A stretch of DNA of 64,000 nucleotides from Diadophis punctatus similis (GCA_023053685.1 JALIGW010000002.1:246556677-246620676), one strand, 5' to 3'. Positions 10,790-29,254 are shown, counted from the first letter of the stretch. Notes: generated by a model from the letters alone, not told the origin. Translations and numbers: made by a program.

Positions 10790-11430
10790 AAAGCAGGTTA
10801 GTGAAGGGATGTGGCTACCCTGGGGTCGAGTGGGGGGGGGGAGAGGGTTTGGCCTGGGTGGCCTGGGTGAAGGGCCCTCAGGTAAGCCGGGACGGGGCAG
10901 TTGGGGCAGCTCTACAGCCCCTGCCTTGCTTCGTCTTCCACCACCCCACCACCTTGCTTTATTAATCTTCATTTTTCGCCACTTCTTGCCGCCGTAAGGA
11001 AGCAGGAGGATGAGCAATGCACTGGTGCGGTGGCCAGTGAGGTGGTGTGGGTGGTGGATGAAGGAATGAGGGAGGTGCAGAGATGCCCCCGATACCTTGC
11101 ACCAGCTCACCTGAGCGCCCCGCAACAAGGCCATCAACATCCTGACTGCCTTGTCTTGCGGCAGCCCCGTGCAGGACCCCATGTGCGTTGCTCAGCTTCT
11201 TGTTCAATTGCAGCAGTGACCAATGAGAAACAGGCTGGCGTCCACGCAGGGTCTTGGGCAGAGTTTCTGGAGCCACCGCCACAAGGCCAGGCAGTTGTCA
11301 GGACGTTGATGGCCTGGCTGCAGGGCCCTCAGGTAAACCTGTGCGTGGGGCAGCTCCACACTCTCTACCTTGCTTCGGCTTCCGGACACCGCCTTGTTTT
11401 GTCTTCCACCCACCCACCGCCTCTCTTTGT
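10790..11430. repeat. Second copy of the GC-rich block
   Basis: This is the partner of 1-611, sharing the same segment order. No gene is recognised in it. Confidence 0.5.
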
Positions 11431-11655
11431 AGCCACCACACCAGTACATGACTCATCATTACGGCGAAGAGCAAGGAGAAGTGGCGAAGAATGAAGACGA
11501 ACAAAGTGAGGCGATGGTGGGATGGAGGATGAAGCAGTGCCGACTGCGGTGGAGACCATGAGGTGGGGTGAGAGAGCGACAGAATGATCTGATCAAACGT
11601 TTGTGTGTGGTGTGTGAGAGAGAGAGACTGAGGGAGGGAGGGAGAGATATGAAAG

Positions 11656-11770
<115 letters not shown>

Positions 11771-11984
11771 AGATGTTTTTGGTACCGCTCGGTTTCCCAT
11801 CCCTCTCCCACCAGGCTGGTCTGATGGGAGGAATTGCCTTCCGCCTTTGCCGCTTCAGGAAGAGGGATTGACCATCCCCCAAGCCAAAGTCAAAGTAAAT
11901 CTTGGGTACTGCGCTGCAATTGATAGATGAAAAGCGCAGCTTTTGTCTGAAGGAGGAGCGGGGAGGACACTTCAAAAAGTTCTT

Positions 11985-12065
11985 TTGAACATGGATTTCA
12001 CTTCTCATTCGGGTTTCTTTTGTGAGAGAAATTCTTAGTTCTGAAATTCTTTTCCCATGATACAT
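11985..12065 (-). pseudogene. Relic of a C-terminal zinc finger
   Basis: This matches the better preserved relic at 51835-51935, which reads YQCILCGKSFR on the minus strand, and another at 41745-41830. Cysteine codons are damaged here. All three sit at similar places in duplicated units, next to a TIR element in two cases. Confidence 0.5.
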
Positions 12066-12126
12066 TGCTATATATGTGGTCTTGTTCTATTGCTTTTGGT
12101 TGAATTATGTTGAATTCCCAGACAGG

Positions 12127-12495
12127 TAGTCCTCAACTTGGAACAGTTCATCTACTGACTGTTTGATGTTACAATGGTACTGAAAAAAGTGTTTTATGAC
12201 CATTTTCCACACTTGTGACTGTTGAAACATGGTCACATGATTAACATTCAGATCTTTGACAAGTCACTCACATTTATGATGGTTGCAGTGTCCTTGTCCT
12301 TCTGACAAGCAAAGTCAATGGGGAAGCCAGATTCACTTAACAACCACGTTACTACTTTAATAATTCCAGTGATTTACTTAGCAAATGTGGCAAGAAGAGT
12401 CGTAAAATGGGGGCAACATCACTTAACAAATTTCTCACTTAGCAACATAAATTATTGCCTCATTTGTGGTCATGTATTGTGGACCACCTGTACAT
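12127..12495. mobile_element. Palindromic-end DNA element (aggtagtcctc family)
   Basis: The left end is aggtagtcctcaactt and the interior has cacttgtgactgttgaaaca and tcacttaacaaccacgtta segments. The right end resembles its inverse. Related copies lie at 14664-15048, 30815-30945, 40868-41085, 41889-42296 and 52985-53075. No coding capacity is seen, so it is probably a non-autonomous DNA transposon. Confidence 0.65.
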
Positions 12496-12714
12496 GTAGT
12501 TCTTGGTTAAGTAAGGAAATTTGGATCACAACTTCCATCATTAAGTGATGCGGTCATAAAGCATGACATCGCATAAGCCAAGCCCAATGTTGGGAAGGTG
12601 CCAGTGCTTTACCTGCTCTCCATTAATAAAGAAAAAAACAACAGAGGAAACTCCAGAGAGGAATTAAAGACAGTCCAGTGTTTGTAAGAATAAAAATATT
12701 GTTGTCTACTGCTA

Positions 12715-12815
12715 CAGAGTACATTGCTTGTATGTATACTGAGAGCTTATGCACCGGAGACAAATTCCTTGTGCGTCCAATCACACTTGGGCAAGAAAGA
12801 ATTCCATTCCATTCC
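12715..12815 (+). mobile_element. L2-like LINE 3' tail
   Basis: The segment with tgtatactgagagcttatgc and tccaatcacacttgggcaag matches the 3' tails at 29800-29895 and 49140-49215, which end in ATTCT repeats. Only the tail remains. Confidence 0.6.
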
Positions 12816-12865
12816 TCAAGTATAGTAGCAATAGTTAACAATATTAATAATGCAGTAGAAATAGT

Positions 12866-13790
12866 ATTAATATTTCTTGGACGAGGGGATAGATGGGGAA
12901 CTCATCAAATTTTCAGATGACACCAAACTGGCATGAATAGCCAACACTCCAGAAGACAGGCTCAAGATACAGAAGGATCTTGACAGACTTGAACATTGGG
13001 CTCTATCTAACAAAATGAAATTCAATGGCGAAAAAAGTAAGGTTCTACATTTCGGCAAGAAAAACAAAATGCACAGGTACAGTATATGTGGTACCTTGTT
13101 CAACAGTAGTAACTGTGAGAGGGACCTTGAAGACCTAGTGGACAACCATTTAAATATGAGCCAGCAGTGTGCAGCAGCTGCCAAAAAAGCCAACACAGTT
13201 CTAGGCTGCATTAACAGAGGGATAGAATCAAGATCACGTGAAGTGTTAATACCACTTTATAATGCCTTGGTAAGGCCACACTTGGAATACTGCATTCAGT
13301 TTTGGTTGCCACGATGTAAAAAGGATGTTGAGACTAGAAAGAGTGCAGAGAAGAGTAACAAAGATGATTAGGGGGCTGGAGGCTAAAACATATGAAGAAT
13401 GGTTGCAGGAACTGGGTATGTCTAGTTTAATGAAAAGATGGACTAGCGGGGACACGATAGCAGTATTCCAATATCTCAGGGGTTGCCACAAAGAAGAGGG
13501 AGTCAAACTATTCCCCAAAGCACCTGAGGGTAGAACAAGAAGCAATGGGGGGAAACTGATCAAGGAGAGAAGCAACTTAGAACTAAGGATAAATTTCTGG
13601 TAAATTAGAACAATTAATCCATGGAACAGCTTGCCTCAAGAAGTTGTGAATGCTCCAACACTGGAAGTTTTAAAGAAGATGTTGGATAACCATTTGTCTG
13701 AAGTGGTGTAGGGTTTCCTGCCTAAGCAGGGGGTTGGACTAGACGACCTCCAAGGTCCCTTCCAACTGTTGTTGTTATTATATAGCATAG
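12866..13790 (+). mobile_element. CR1 LINE, 5'-truncated, ORF2 C-terminus
   Basis: Two overlapping frames (13015-13371 and 13325-13603) encode the end of a CR1 reverse transcriptase, including FNGEKSKVLHFGKKN and NALVRPHLEYCIQFW, broken by a frameshift near 13330-13370. The 3' end carries the ggttggactagacgacc and ggtcccttccaact tail typical of CR1. Confidence 0.9.
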
Positions 13791-14561
13791 ATGTATACTA
13801 GTGTGTAATATAAAATATTATAGATAACATCGTATAGTTTCAATATACTAAAAATCTAGTATAAGAGTACAAATATAGGAAGGACTTGCATGTGGTTTGT
13901 ATGTTTCGCTTTTGTATCTTGGATATTTTTTCAAAATAAAACATCTCCACAACTCTTATAGGAGACAGAAAATTTAAATTGTCTAGAATTCATACCTTTG
14001 ACGGATCGTTTTGAGGTCAAGTCAATGAAATTAGGCATGGTTTAAAAAGAACCCATGACAAATTGGTGGCAGTGTTGGAATCGGTTGATTCATGGGGACT
14101 CATTAAGTATTGTGTATGAAAACAAATGTTAGCTGCTAAAGGAAGGGATTCGGCACTCACAAACTACAAGACTTTGCAAGCAGCAGCCAACACTCTGGAT
14201 GCAGAAATCAGACTTCTCATTCTAGGCTTCAAAAGACAAGCAGGGATGGAAAGGTAGGACACTCGGAAAAAGGGGTTAGGTCCAGATACTTGGCTGAATA
14301 CCAGAACAGAAATACTGAGGCAACAGCAAGCGGTATCCGATAATCTCTAATAAAAAGTTGTGGTTTTCGTTCTTTTACCTAAAAGATTTGTTGAAGATGA
14401 TGATTCATTGTGGTTGATATTTTGGAATATTTGAAAGAGTATAATGAAAAACAATCAGGAACATTTCTATATGCAGACTATTTGATCTTTAAAAAAACCA
14501 CAAGTAGGATGAGGGATCCATTTTGTTCAGGTTTGCACTAAAAAGGCAAATTATGCCAGCT

Positions 14562-14624
14562 AGTATTTAATTTAATTTAATTAATTTAATTTAATAGATA
14601 ATTTAATTTAATTTATTTTGATTA
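14562..14624. repeat. (TTTAA)n AT-rich repeat
   Basis: Imperfect tandem aattt/ttaat units. The 13960-14400 sequence before it matches 30100-30790, marking the duplicated unit; nothing coding is seen in 13790-14660. Confidence 0.8.
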
Positions 14625-14663
14625 TTACTCAAATGGTATTTGCGTGGGATTTTAGTCAACTGT

Positions 14664-15048
14664 ATCTAGTCCTCAATTTACACCACTTCATTTAGTGATT
14701 GTTCAAAGTTACACCAGCACTGAAAAAAAGTGACTTGTGACCATTTTCCTCACTTGCGACCATTGCAGCATCCTCATGGTAGCCTGATCAAACTTCAAAT
14801 GCTTGGCAACTGACTCCATTTATAATGGTTGCAATGTCTCTGGGTCATGTGTGAACTTTTTGTAACCTTCTGACCATCAAAATCAATGGAAAAGCCAGAT
14901 TCCCTTAACAATAGTGGTTACTAACTGATGATTCACTCAACAAATGTGGCAGAAACATCATAAAATGGAGTACAACTCAATGACTTAACAACAGTTTTGC
15001 TTAGCAATGGGAATTTTGGGCTCAAACTGCAGTCATAAACCTGTATTT
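14664..15048. mobile_element. Palindromic-end DNA element (aggtagtcctc family)
   Basis: It has the same segment order as 12127-12495, ending at gcagtcataaacctg. It sits directly 3' of the finger fragment, as do the related copies beside C and D, so it was in place before these units duplicated. Confidence 0.65.
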
Positions 15049-15665
<617 letters not shown>

Positions 15666-15775
15666 TTAACAAAGTTTTTTATTAAATAAACATTAAAAAC
15701 ATTGGACACAGTGTGACCATCCTGGTTTTGTCATTTCTATACATATTTTTAAAATAACAACAAATATAATTACCT

Positions 15776-16180
15776 GTGTTTTCCCCAAAATAAGACCCTG
15801 TCTTATATATATAAGGAGGAGCCGAGGTGGCACAGTGGTTAAAAGCAGCACTGCAACCTACTTCAGCTGACTGCTAGTTCAGCAGTTCAAATCTCACTGG
15901 CTCAAGGTTGACTCAGCCTTCCATCCTTCTGAGGTCGGTAAAATGAGGACCCAGATTGTTGGGGGCAATATGCTGAACTCTGTAAACCGCTTAGAGAGGG
16001 CTGTAAAGCACTATGAAGCAGTATATAAGTCTAAGTGTTGTTGTTGTTGTTATTGTTATTATTAATTATTATTATTATTATTTATAAATCCTGAAATAAG
16101 CGCTTGGCTTTATTGCCATGCACTGAAAAGCCCGATTGGGCTTATTACCAGGGGATGTCTTATTTTGGGGGAAACAGGGT
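15776..16180. mobile_element. MITE (ccccaaaataagaccc family) split by a SINE
   Basis: The ends are ttttccccaaaataagaccc and the inverse tcttattttgggggaaac. An uninterrupted copy of about 139 bases lies at 29474-29612. The internal SINE accounts for the extra length. Confidence 0.8.
15821..16084 (+). mobile_element. tRNA-derived SINE nested in the MITE
   Basis: Head gccgaggtggcacagtggtt, body tgactcagccttccatcctt, and a tail of ttg and att repeats. It is the innermost of three nested insertions (SINE in MITE in L1). Confidence 0.85.
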
Positions 16181-17637
16181 ACTACTCGTCATACATCGCT
16201 ATTTTGATCTTATAAACATATACATTGTTTTCGTTTATTTATCTAAGCATTGTCTAGTTTCTGTTCTCCAAACCCTAAGTCTTTTCTTCTCTGACTCCTT
16301 TTCCTCCTTTCCAGCCATTGATACAGTTTGTTCCATATTTCAAAGTATTCTGTCTCACCCTTATTTTTGAATTATAATGTCAGCCTGTGCATTTCTGCGC
16401 AGGCCAAAAATGGAGGGGGAGGGGCGATTTCTTCATTTTTCCAATATTGCGCATAAACAAGTCTTGCTGCAGTTATAACATGCAGGATTATGTATAACTG
16501 TCCTTTGTCATATTTCTCTTTTGTGATTCCTAGTAGGAATAATTCTGGTTTCAAATCTATATTTTTTTCTAGTATCTCTTCCACCCATGTCTTTATCTGG
16601 TGCCAAAATTCCCTAGCTTTTATACGTAACCACCACATATGATAAAAAGATCCTATCGCTGAATTACATTTCCAATATTGCGGTGATAGATTCCTGTTCA
16701 TTTTGGCTAACCTTCTAGGCGGAAGTTGCCACCTACAGAACATTTTATATAAATTTTCTTTATAAGCTGCAGCTAAGGTTAGTTTCCTGTATCTCCCCCA
16801 TAGGTCTTACCATTTGTCCAGATCAATATTATAATCAACATTTTGGGCCCACCCTACCAGTTTCTTTCACTTGTACTTCCGCCATTTTATACTCCAATAA
16901 ATATTGGTAAATTTTCTTTATCGCCTTTTCATCTGCTCCTAGTAAAATTTTGTCTAACGCCATTAATTCTTTCTTAATACCCCTTTCTTTTCTATCTTTC
17001 ATATAACGTGATTTAATCTGCAGGTATGCCCACTATTCCAGTTCGATCCCTTCCTCTAGTAATTTTTTTCTAGATTTTAGATCCCCTCCTTCATTTAGAA
17101 TATCCTTATATGTAACTACTTTCCCCATATTCATAAAATTTGGATCCACCAACACCTCTAACATAGAGAGCCAGGCCGGAATTTCCATGTACTTATGTTG
17201 TTTAACTTTTGTCCAAATTTCAAAAATAGCTGATGCCTTTGGAAGTACTGGTGAGCTTTGTGTCTACCATCCCACAAAAATGTGTACCATCCTATTTGCA
17301 TGTTATGTCCTTCCAATGTTAATAACCTCTTATTCTTTAAATTTATCCATTCTCTCGCCCATGTAAGTGCGGCAGCTTGATAATATCTTTCCCAGTCCGG
17401 TAAGCCGAATCCTCCTCTTTCTTTAGCTCCTGTAATAATTTTAATTTAATTCTAGGTCTTTTCCCTTGCCAAATAAATTTAGATATCATTTTGTTCAAAT
17501 CTCTAAAATAGTTTTTGACTAATTTTACAGGTATTTTCTGAAATAAGAAAAGAATTTTTGGAAAGATGTTCATTTTTACAGTTGCGATTCTCCCCATAAG
17601 GGAGAGTTGCAACTTTCCCCATCTTTCCAGATCCGCC

Positions 17638-17643
17638 TTTATT
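17638..17643 (-). promoter_or_regulatory. AATAAA polyadenylation signal, gene B
   Basis: Minus-strand AATAAA about 40 bases after the gene B stop, within L1 ORF2 sequence. The equivalent hexamer follows gene A. Confidence 0.45.
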
Positions 17644-17680
17644 TGATCATTTAATTTGCTCTAATTGTCCTCTTTAATTG

Positions 17681-22435
<4,755 letters not shown>

Positions 22436-22675
22436 CTTCTCTCTGGTCTCTAATCCAGCTCCAAAATGGATGGATGGATCTCCCCAATTGTTACTAATCA
22501 GAAGAGGTCTGGCCAAATCACCTAAACGCCTTTCAGCCCTCTTCCCACACAAGATACTCTGGACTCAAGAGGAACCAGGAAAGATTTCCAAGTTATATAT
22601 CTGAAATGGAAAACACCGCATGTTTAATATTGTGAGGTGAGAAATCTGAAAAGTGAGCAACCTCTTCCTCCTCCT

Positions 22676-22752
22676 CAAAAAAAAAAAAAAAAAAAAAAGA
22701 AAGAAAGAAAGAAAGAAAGAAAAAAAGAAAAGGAAAAGAAAAGGAAAAAGAA
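22676..22752. repeat. Poly(A) and (GAAA)n tract
   Basis: About 22 A followed by gaaa units; a related tract lies at 47090-47140 in the gene D unit. Confidence 0.95.
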
Positions 22753-23162
22753 ATCCAGCAATATATGCAAGGGGGAGGTATCTTATTAGGAAGACTGACT
22801 ACTGCAGTAAATTCAGGATCGCCCTTCTAGATCAGCTTCGAACAAGGACTGAAAATATTGGATAAATACACTTAGAAAAGTTTTGGACTTCTAGTGCCTG
22901 ATTATTTACTTTAATAATTTCAATGGCTGCTTGCAAAGTAAAAAAACAGCCTTTTCACAATCGGAATCATAAATCTCTTAGGTCACAAACAGCGATTGAG
23001 ATGAGAACCCCATCAACCTCCTGGCGCAAACTCCTGGGGAATCTCCATAAGGCAGAATCAAGAAACCATCGTCCTAGGCATACAGAACTAATATCCCAAT
23101 GAATTGTAAGGTCCAAAATGTATGCAAGTCATCTAGGTGAGACTTAAGCAGAGGCTTGGGGA

Positions 23163-23240
23163 AAAATTATTTATTTACTTATTTATTATTTATTTATTAA
23201 TTATTTATGTATTAATTAATTAATTAATTCATTTATTTAG
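23163..23240. repeat. (ATTT)n repeat
   Basis: Tandem attt/atta units. The surrounding 22750-23740 intergenic sequence matches 47140-47560 and 49255-49700 upstream of gene D; no gene is seen. Confidence 0.9.
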
Positions 23241-23739
23241 GCCAAAGCAGAACAGATGGATGGACAATTCCACAGGATAAAGGAGGAAGCATGCAAGGGA
23301 GGGCCACACCTGAGAAGAGTGTGGCAAACTTCTTATACATTCAAGTAGCCAATCAGAGACAAACGTTTGTTACCCAATCCTGGGCAATGCTTTCTTCATG
23401 CCCCCCCCCCTTATCTATAGATTGTTCCTTGTCCATGCCTTTGTTATCTACAGAGCATTTCTTGTAGCCTTGGTGTCCATGCCTTCTTCCTGGCCTCCCT
23501 TATATCATTGAGCCTTCCTTATGGGCAATGCCTTCTTTTTTATCTATTTTGAGTCAACCCTGGGCAGCTCTCTGTTCCTCTCCTCCTCATCTATGGAGCA
23601 TGAAGTTCTGGGCGTCAGAAGCAAGAATAGAGAAGCAAGATAGCAGGAGCTAAGCTAATTCTTGACCAAAGCAAAATACCACAAAGGTTAAACTAATTCT
23701 TATTACTATGTCCCTTCAGAATAAACCATCCATGCATTA

Positions 23740-24880
23740 ACATGATGTGGAGGATCGTGTGATGTGCTGGGAGAACCAGTTGGTGGTGAAAGGGCTGGAA
23801 ACCAGGAAACCGAGTTCCAGTCCTTGCACACCTTATATCCAATTTCTTGCACGCGGAGTTGCAGCCTTACATGCAAAGCCAGCAGGAGCGACTTCTCTCA
23901 GCCTAGGAAAGAGGAGAGGGAATCCCCTTCTGAAAACGGGGCCACGAAATTTGCAGGAAATTGTCCAGGAGTCAAGACCGATTTGAAAGTAGAAATTTGT
24001 TTTGCAAAGCCGACCTCTCTCCCCTCCCCGCCACCCTTGAAGTCTTTCCCCCAATGAAATGGAGGGTAAATGGATCCCTCATTTCTGGGATCCTGATTCT
24101 CCCCCACCCCCAGGAGCAGCGCGATAGTCCGGAGCTTTGCTTTCTCCCCTGCCTGGCCCGTGCATGCACCGGGTGGGGGTGGGGGGGCGTCAGGGGAACA
24201 TGGGACCACGGGATCTCCCTTTCCCATAACTCCGAACCTGATGAACTTTTGCAGGTCGCCATGCACGCCTCCAATAACAACGTCTGGATCTCCATCCGTG
24301 TAAGATTTCCCTGCAAACTCTTGGACTTCTGGAAAAAACTCAGCCCAAGGCTGACAGTGGAGGGGAGCAGGATCGGACACGGTAGAAAAGCCAGATCTGC
24401 TCCCAGCCTTTTCGGGGGGGGGGGGGGGGCGTGGAGAACATGTGCTGAGGAAAAAACAAGGCGCATGCTCAGTTTTCTTCGAAAGCGGGAGGGGGAGGGG
24501 GCGCTGCTCGGCTCTTCCAACGGCTACCGAGGGAGCCCCCTGCAGGATCCTGCGAGCGATGCCAGAGGACATCATGTTCCATGTGGGACTCGGATGATGG
24601 GCATTGGACTAGCAGAAAAGTGTCGCTCTAACATTGTCTGTCTAGAAAGGCGGTGTCGTCTCCAGCAGGCGGCAGTTTCAAGATCTTCCTCTTTTTAGTG
24701 TCTAAGAACCATCTGTGGTTTTGCCAACATAGAGGAAATCTCTGTGGAGACTCAAAAGCCGCTTTCCTCAAGAGCAGCTTCTCTAATGAAATTTCAGTCC
24801 ACTACACTACAGCTTTGCAACAATCTGGAGAGGTTAGCAAAACTGAATGTGCCCGATGTCGTCAGAAGTGCCCACAGTCA
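23740..24880 (-). promoter_or_regulatory. Putative promoter block, gene B
   Basis: Similar to 49715-51340 upstream of gene D and more distantly to the A/C block. GCGCATGCTCAG, an NRF1-like site, is at 24461-24472. The gtaagt donor seen in A and C is not evident here, so any noncoding first exon differs. CpG content is higher than in surrounding DNA. Confidence 0.4.
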
Positions 24881-25229
24881 GTTTGTGGAGTGAGATGGGC
24901 GGCATATCAATTTAATAAAGATGAGTAAAAATGTTTTTCCGTTTAGGAATAGCAACATTGTACAATGGCTGGGTTCCCACAACACCTTGAACTGCAAATG
25001 ACCCAACTCCATTGTAGCCACATCTGTCACATTGTGTGAATTCAGCTTTACATTCCCCGTTGCCTCTTTGGTACAAAATCTTTGTTGTTCTCTATTTGAT
25101 TTTTGCAACACAAACCTCTCTTCTCTCCCTTCACATGGTGGTATAACCAAAGATTTCATCCTGGATTCTGTTTTCAGTGTGACAAAAAGAATCGTACTCT
25201 TGGTGGCTGGCATTGACCACACCTTCAAT

Positions 25230-25400
25230 TCAGCGGTGGGATTCAAATTTTCCCACTACCGGTTCTGTGGGCATGGCCTGGTGGGGGGATTCATGGGACT
25301 CAGTGGGTGTGGCCAACCTGACGTCACTCACGGCCATGCCCACTCAGTCACATGACCCATCACCAGGCCACGCCCACAGAACCCGGTAGGAAAAAAATTC
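25230..25400. mobile_element. Palindromic element (gtgggattcaaa family)
   Basis: cagcggtgggattcaaattt on the left and ggtaggaaaaaaattcaaat on the right surround ggcatggcctgg and its inverse ccaggccacgccc. It is self-complementary overall. Related sequence lies at 52400-52610 and 29255-29425. Confidence 0.5.
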
Positions 25401-25960
25401 AAATTTCTACCTATCTACCTATTTACCTATTTCCTGCCCAGCCCAGGCCTGGCCTAATCTGTCAAATGCCTCCTCCTGCATACCACCTGCTCTCCCTTCA
25501 CCAGTCCCGTTTCCCCCCTCCTTCAGAGGCCCCGGCCCTAACCCCGCTTCCTCCCCACAACCGCCTCTTTCTTCGGGCTTACCTTCCACCCACCACGCCG
25601 TGTCAGAGGGGAAGGCAAGCGAGGGCTGACCCATCACCTCTGGGCTCCCCACCAGCCTGCATCTCATCCCCCTTGTTGTGAGATGCCGGCCAGCTTCCTC
25701 CCCCACAACCGCTGCTTTCTTTGGTGTTACCTTCCTACCACGGCGGCTGGTCCGGACTCCGGAAGGCAAGCTTTTTTTCGGTGCTCGAAGCCTCCCAGTA
25801 GCGCCTCTTTGCCAGCTGCTTCCTGACAGCGGCGACTGGCTGGAGGCTTCTTGCACCAAATGTGCCAAAAAAGCAGCTTCTGTCGCCACCGTTCTTCGCG
25901 CTGGGCACACATGCGCACCCCATTGCCTGCTGCCCTGGAGGTACTTGCTGTTGATAGATC
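25400..25960. other. Pyrimidine- and GC-rich spacer, no gene
   Basis: Open frames occur on both strands but overlap and lack domains. I see no supported gene. Confidence 0.5.
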
Positions 25961-26220
25961 TCATAGATCATAGAAAAAGACCTCATACACAGTTCACTCC
26001 TAGGAATGGTGGTCAAGAGGCCAACCATCCTGGCTGGAAAGGAACATGTCTTTTTGCAGATAGTGGGACAAGAAGAAACCATGGCTTGTCAGGATTGCAT
26101 GGATATTGCAGCCTTTCATCTCTTCAATAGATGGGTCATGTTTTCAGTTCCTATAGGTTGAAAGTCAAAGTCCATAATAATAGCTATGTATCCTGAAGCT
26201 CCTAGTCATGGTAAAGAAGG
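25960..26220. repeat. Dispersed repeat, partner at 54300-54560
   Basis: Both copies share tcatagaaaaagacc, ccaaccatcctggctggaaa and aataatagctatgtat in the same order. Family not recognised. Confidence 0.6.
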
Positions 26221-26651
26221 CAGATTGAGAAATTGGAATGTTTCTTGGCTCCTCTCCAAAGTTCAGCTGCCAGACAAGGTCCCAAGATAGCCTCAGATTC
26301 AAGCTGCCTACTAAGGCTGTCTTCTCTGGCCCTCTGACTATGGACAGAATACATCCTTCAGCCAGTTCTGCAAAGCCATTTCAGTGGTCTACAGTCATCA
26401 TGGAAAAGTCCCAGTCTTGGCTCCTGTGTCTGAGTCCTGGCTGCTACGGATTTTTCTATCTGTCTTACAAAGTAAACATGGCTGAACCAAATGTTTTCCC
26501 ACGCAGGCTGCCCCAGTGAGAAAAAGACTTGACTTGTAAGAATGAGGAAGTAAGCGTGAGCACATCATCACAAGCATAAAAATCCCCATTCACTGTGTTT
26601 TCATTCAACTACCTCACAGCCCATGATGGGTGTAAAACAGGGATCAATACA

Positions 26652-26930
26652 GGTAGTCCTTGGTTTTGGGATTGGAATTTGGATGAGAATTTCCACCATT
26701 AAGTGATGCGGTTGTAAAGCGTGACATTGCGTTAGCCAATCCCAGTGTTGGGAAGGTGCCAGCGCTTTACCTGTTGTCCATTAATAAAGAAGAAAAACAA
26801 CAGAGGAAATCCCAGAGAGGATTTAAAGACAGGGTTTGGAAGAGTAAAAATATTGTTGTATACTAGTAGAAATATAGTAGCAATAGTTACCAATATATTT
26901 GCTGTAGAAATAATATAACATAGCATAGAC
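26652..26930. repeat. Fragment matching 12500-12860
   Basis: Starts with aggtagtccttggttt and continues ccattaagtgatgcgg and gttgggaaggtgccag as in 12530-12610. It marks the start of the next duplicated unit (about 26.6 kb). Confidence 0.65.
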
Positions 26931-27000
26931 GTACAATAATATATAGTGTTATATACTGATGGATAGGAAATTATTCATATCAAAGAGGTGATATAGGAAG

Positions 27001-27236
27001 AGCTGAAGTGGTGCAGTGGTTAAATGCTGCGACTGCAGGCTGACTGCTAGTTCAGTAGTTCAGCTGTTCAAATCTCACTAGGCTCAAGGTTGACTCAGCC
27101 TTCCATCCTTCCGAGGTCGGTAAAATGAGGACCCAGATTGTTGGGGGCAATATGCTGAACTCTGTAAACCACTTAGAGAGGGCTGTAAAGCACTATGAAG
27201 TGGTTTATAAGTAAAGTGCTATTGCTATTGCTATCT
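27001..27236 (+). mobile_element. tRNA-derived SINE (gccgaggtgg family)
   Basis: Head agctgaagtggtgcagtggt, the same body as 15821-16084, and a gctattgctattgctatc tail. Confidence 0.85.
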
Positions 27237-27239
27237 TGC

Positions 27240-27870
27240 TTCTCTGAAGTCATTCGTACTTAGAAAATAAAACCGAGATTCAATTCCAATTAACAAAATA
27301 TTTATTTCAGTACAAAAGTAACAAAAGAATATAAACCTTAAATAAGCTACATTTTCTCAGCTAAGAATTCACGTCTGCCTCGGGCGAGGCTCAGATGAGA
27401 AGAAGGAAGGAGGAGACTCCTGGAATGCATACATGCGTTGTAAAACATATCACGTCTGCTTGATTAGAAGATACAGTAAACCTAGAAATAGTAGAGATGC
27501 TCAACTGGCAATGTTCACATCGTGACATATACAGTGGTGAGATTCATCCAGTTTGCACCGGTTTGGTAGAACCGGTAGCTAATTTTTTGTGGAGCTCGGC
27601 CAACCGGCTGAATAGCGTGCCTCGCCCCTCCCCTCCCAGCCCCTCCTCTCCTCGCCCGGCCGCTCGCCTTGACCCTCACCTCCCAGCCGCTTGTCTCGCC
27701 TCCCAGAAGTAGCTGCTTTTCCTCAGGTCCTTTAAGGCTAGTCCCTCTGATCAGAGAACACCAGTAATTTCAAGTGTGTTTTCTTTAGGACTGAGGACAA
27801 TTCTCATTTAAAATGAGCTTTCCTGATGAATTTAGTTTTGAAAATCTATATTGAATGTATGATCCATTAA
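27240..27870. other. Intergenic, with an unclassified repeat at 27525-27720
   Basis: 27525-27720 begins gtgagattcatccagtttgc and includes tagaaccggtagcta, resembling the family at 30281-30571. No gene is seen. Confidence 0.4.
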
Positions 27871-28105
27871 GAGCCGAGGTGACGCAGCAGTTAGAGTGCA
27901 GTACTGCAGGCTACTTTAGCTGACTGTGATTCAGCAGTTCAGCTGTTCAAATCTCACCGGCTCAGGGTTGACTCAGCCTTCCATCCTTCCGAGGTAGGTA
28001 AAATGAGGATCCAGATTGTTGGGGGCAATGTAAATATACATTGCTTAATGGTTTAAACCGCTTAGAGAGTGCTTGCACTATGAGGCAGTATATAAATCTC
28101 ACTAA
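27871..28105 (+). mobile_element. tRNA-derived SINE (gccgaggtgg family)
   Basis: Head agccgaggtgacgcagcagt and a body as in other copies, with an internal insertion near 28030-28055. Confidence 0.85.
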
Positions 28106-28109
28106 CAAT

Positions 28110-29250
28110 TTAAAAAAATCTGTTTTCTAAAATAACATTTGGGAATTTAATATTGTTTTTGCCTGGAAGGCATAAATGATATCAAATCTTTATTATGGCC
28201 TTTGGGCCATAATAAAGAATATTAGTATTTGGATTGTTACATTTTTCCCGCAAATGTCTGCATGCAAAAATTTCAGCTCAGAAAGAACATTGAGAAGGAT
28301 TCTTTGGATAAACAGTGTCTCTTAAACAACTTTTACAACTTTAAAAATTGTGAGTCAGTGATAGTATATTTCCTCCAGGCAGAATTTGTGCCATTACAAA
28401 TTCATTTGTTAGTATCATAATCTGTATCCAGTTTTCAATCTTTGATTTAGTATATAGAAAGAGTCACTTTGTTTTATTTTGCTCAACTCCTCGTCCGGGA
28501 AGAATTATGCAAGTATTTATTTAAATTATACATAACCCTTTGTCATATGAATAACAAAGATTGCAAGCCAAAGTAAATTGTAGGTTTTTATTTAAAGCAT
28601 GTATGCACTTGCCTTATGCGAATTCTTATTCCTTTGCAAGTGATTTTTAAGTAAAGGAATTAATCATAATCACACCCAGCAAAGACATTCCATAGAAATC
28701 CCAAAGATGATGGATGGATGCATGGTTACACATTCATGGAAACTTAAGAGATTGCCTCTCCTGAAAGGAGTATAATTAAAACTTAATATCAGAATACAGT
28801 GAAAACCAAATGAACTTTTTAAAAATCTGAATTTTAATTTATACTGAATAATAAAATCTCATTAAAATGTTGCCAGGAATCAGCTCCATCACATTTGTTG
28901 CTTCTTTATTGTGATTGCTTGGGTTAGATTGGAGAAATGTTGCTGTCAATTCACCATGGAGGAATGCCCCCACATTTCCACACAATAATACGTGAGGCTG
29001 ATCACCAATGATAGGGAACATTTCAATACATTTATATAACTAATGGTGGTGTAATACATTGCTGGATCTAAGAGGTTTATAATATGGCATAGCACATGCT
29101 ATATGACTTTCCTTATGAAATAAATGAAAGTAGCACCAAACTTTGGTTTATTTGTTTATTCCAAGTCCATTTATATATCAGCAGGCTGCAGATAATAAAG
29201 TTGAAAAAAAGGAGAACAACATTTTTACAGAACTATAGATACGTTGAGGC
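28110..29250. other. AT-rich intergenic DNA, nothing recognised
   Basis: Only short random open frames (60-115 codons) are present. I see no repeat or gene that I can support. Confidence 0.4.
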
Positions 29251-29254
29251 TTTT

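Noticed and set aside
24500..25100. Search for an extra KRAB or SCAN exon upstream of gene B
   Set aside because: No 127 bp KRAB-like or SCAN-like frame is present; homology is to the promoter block only.
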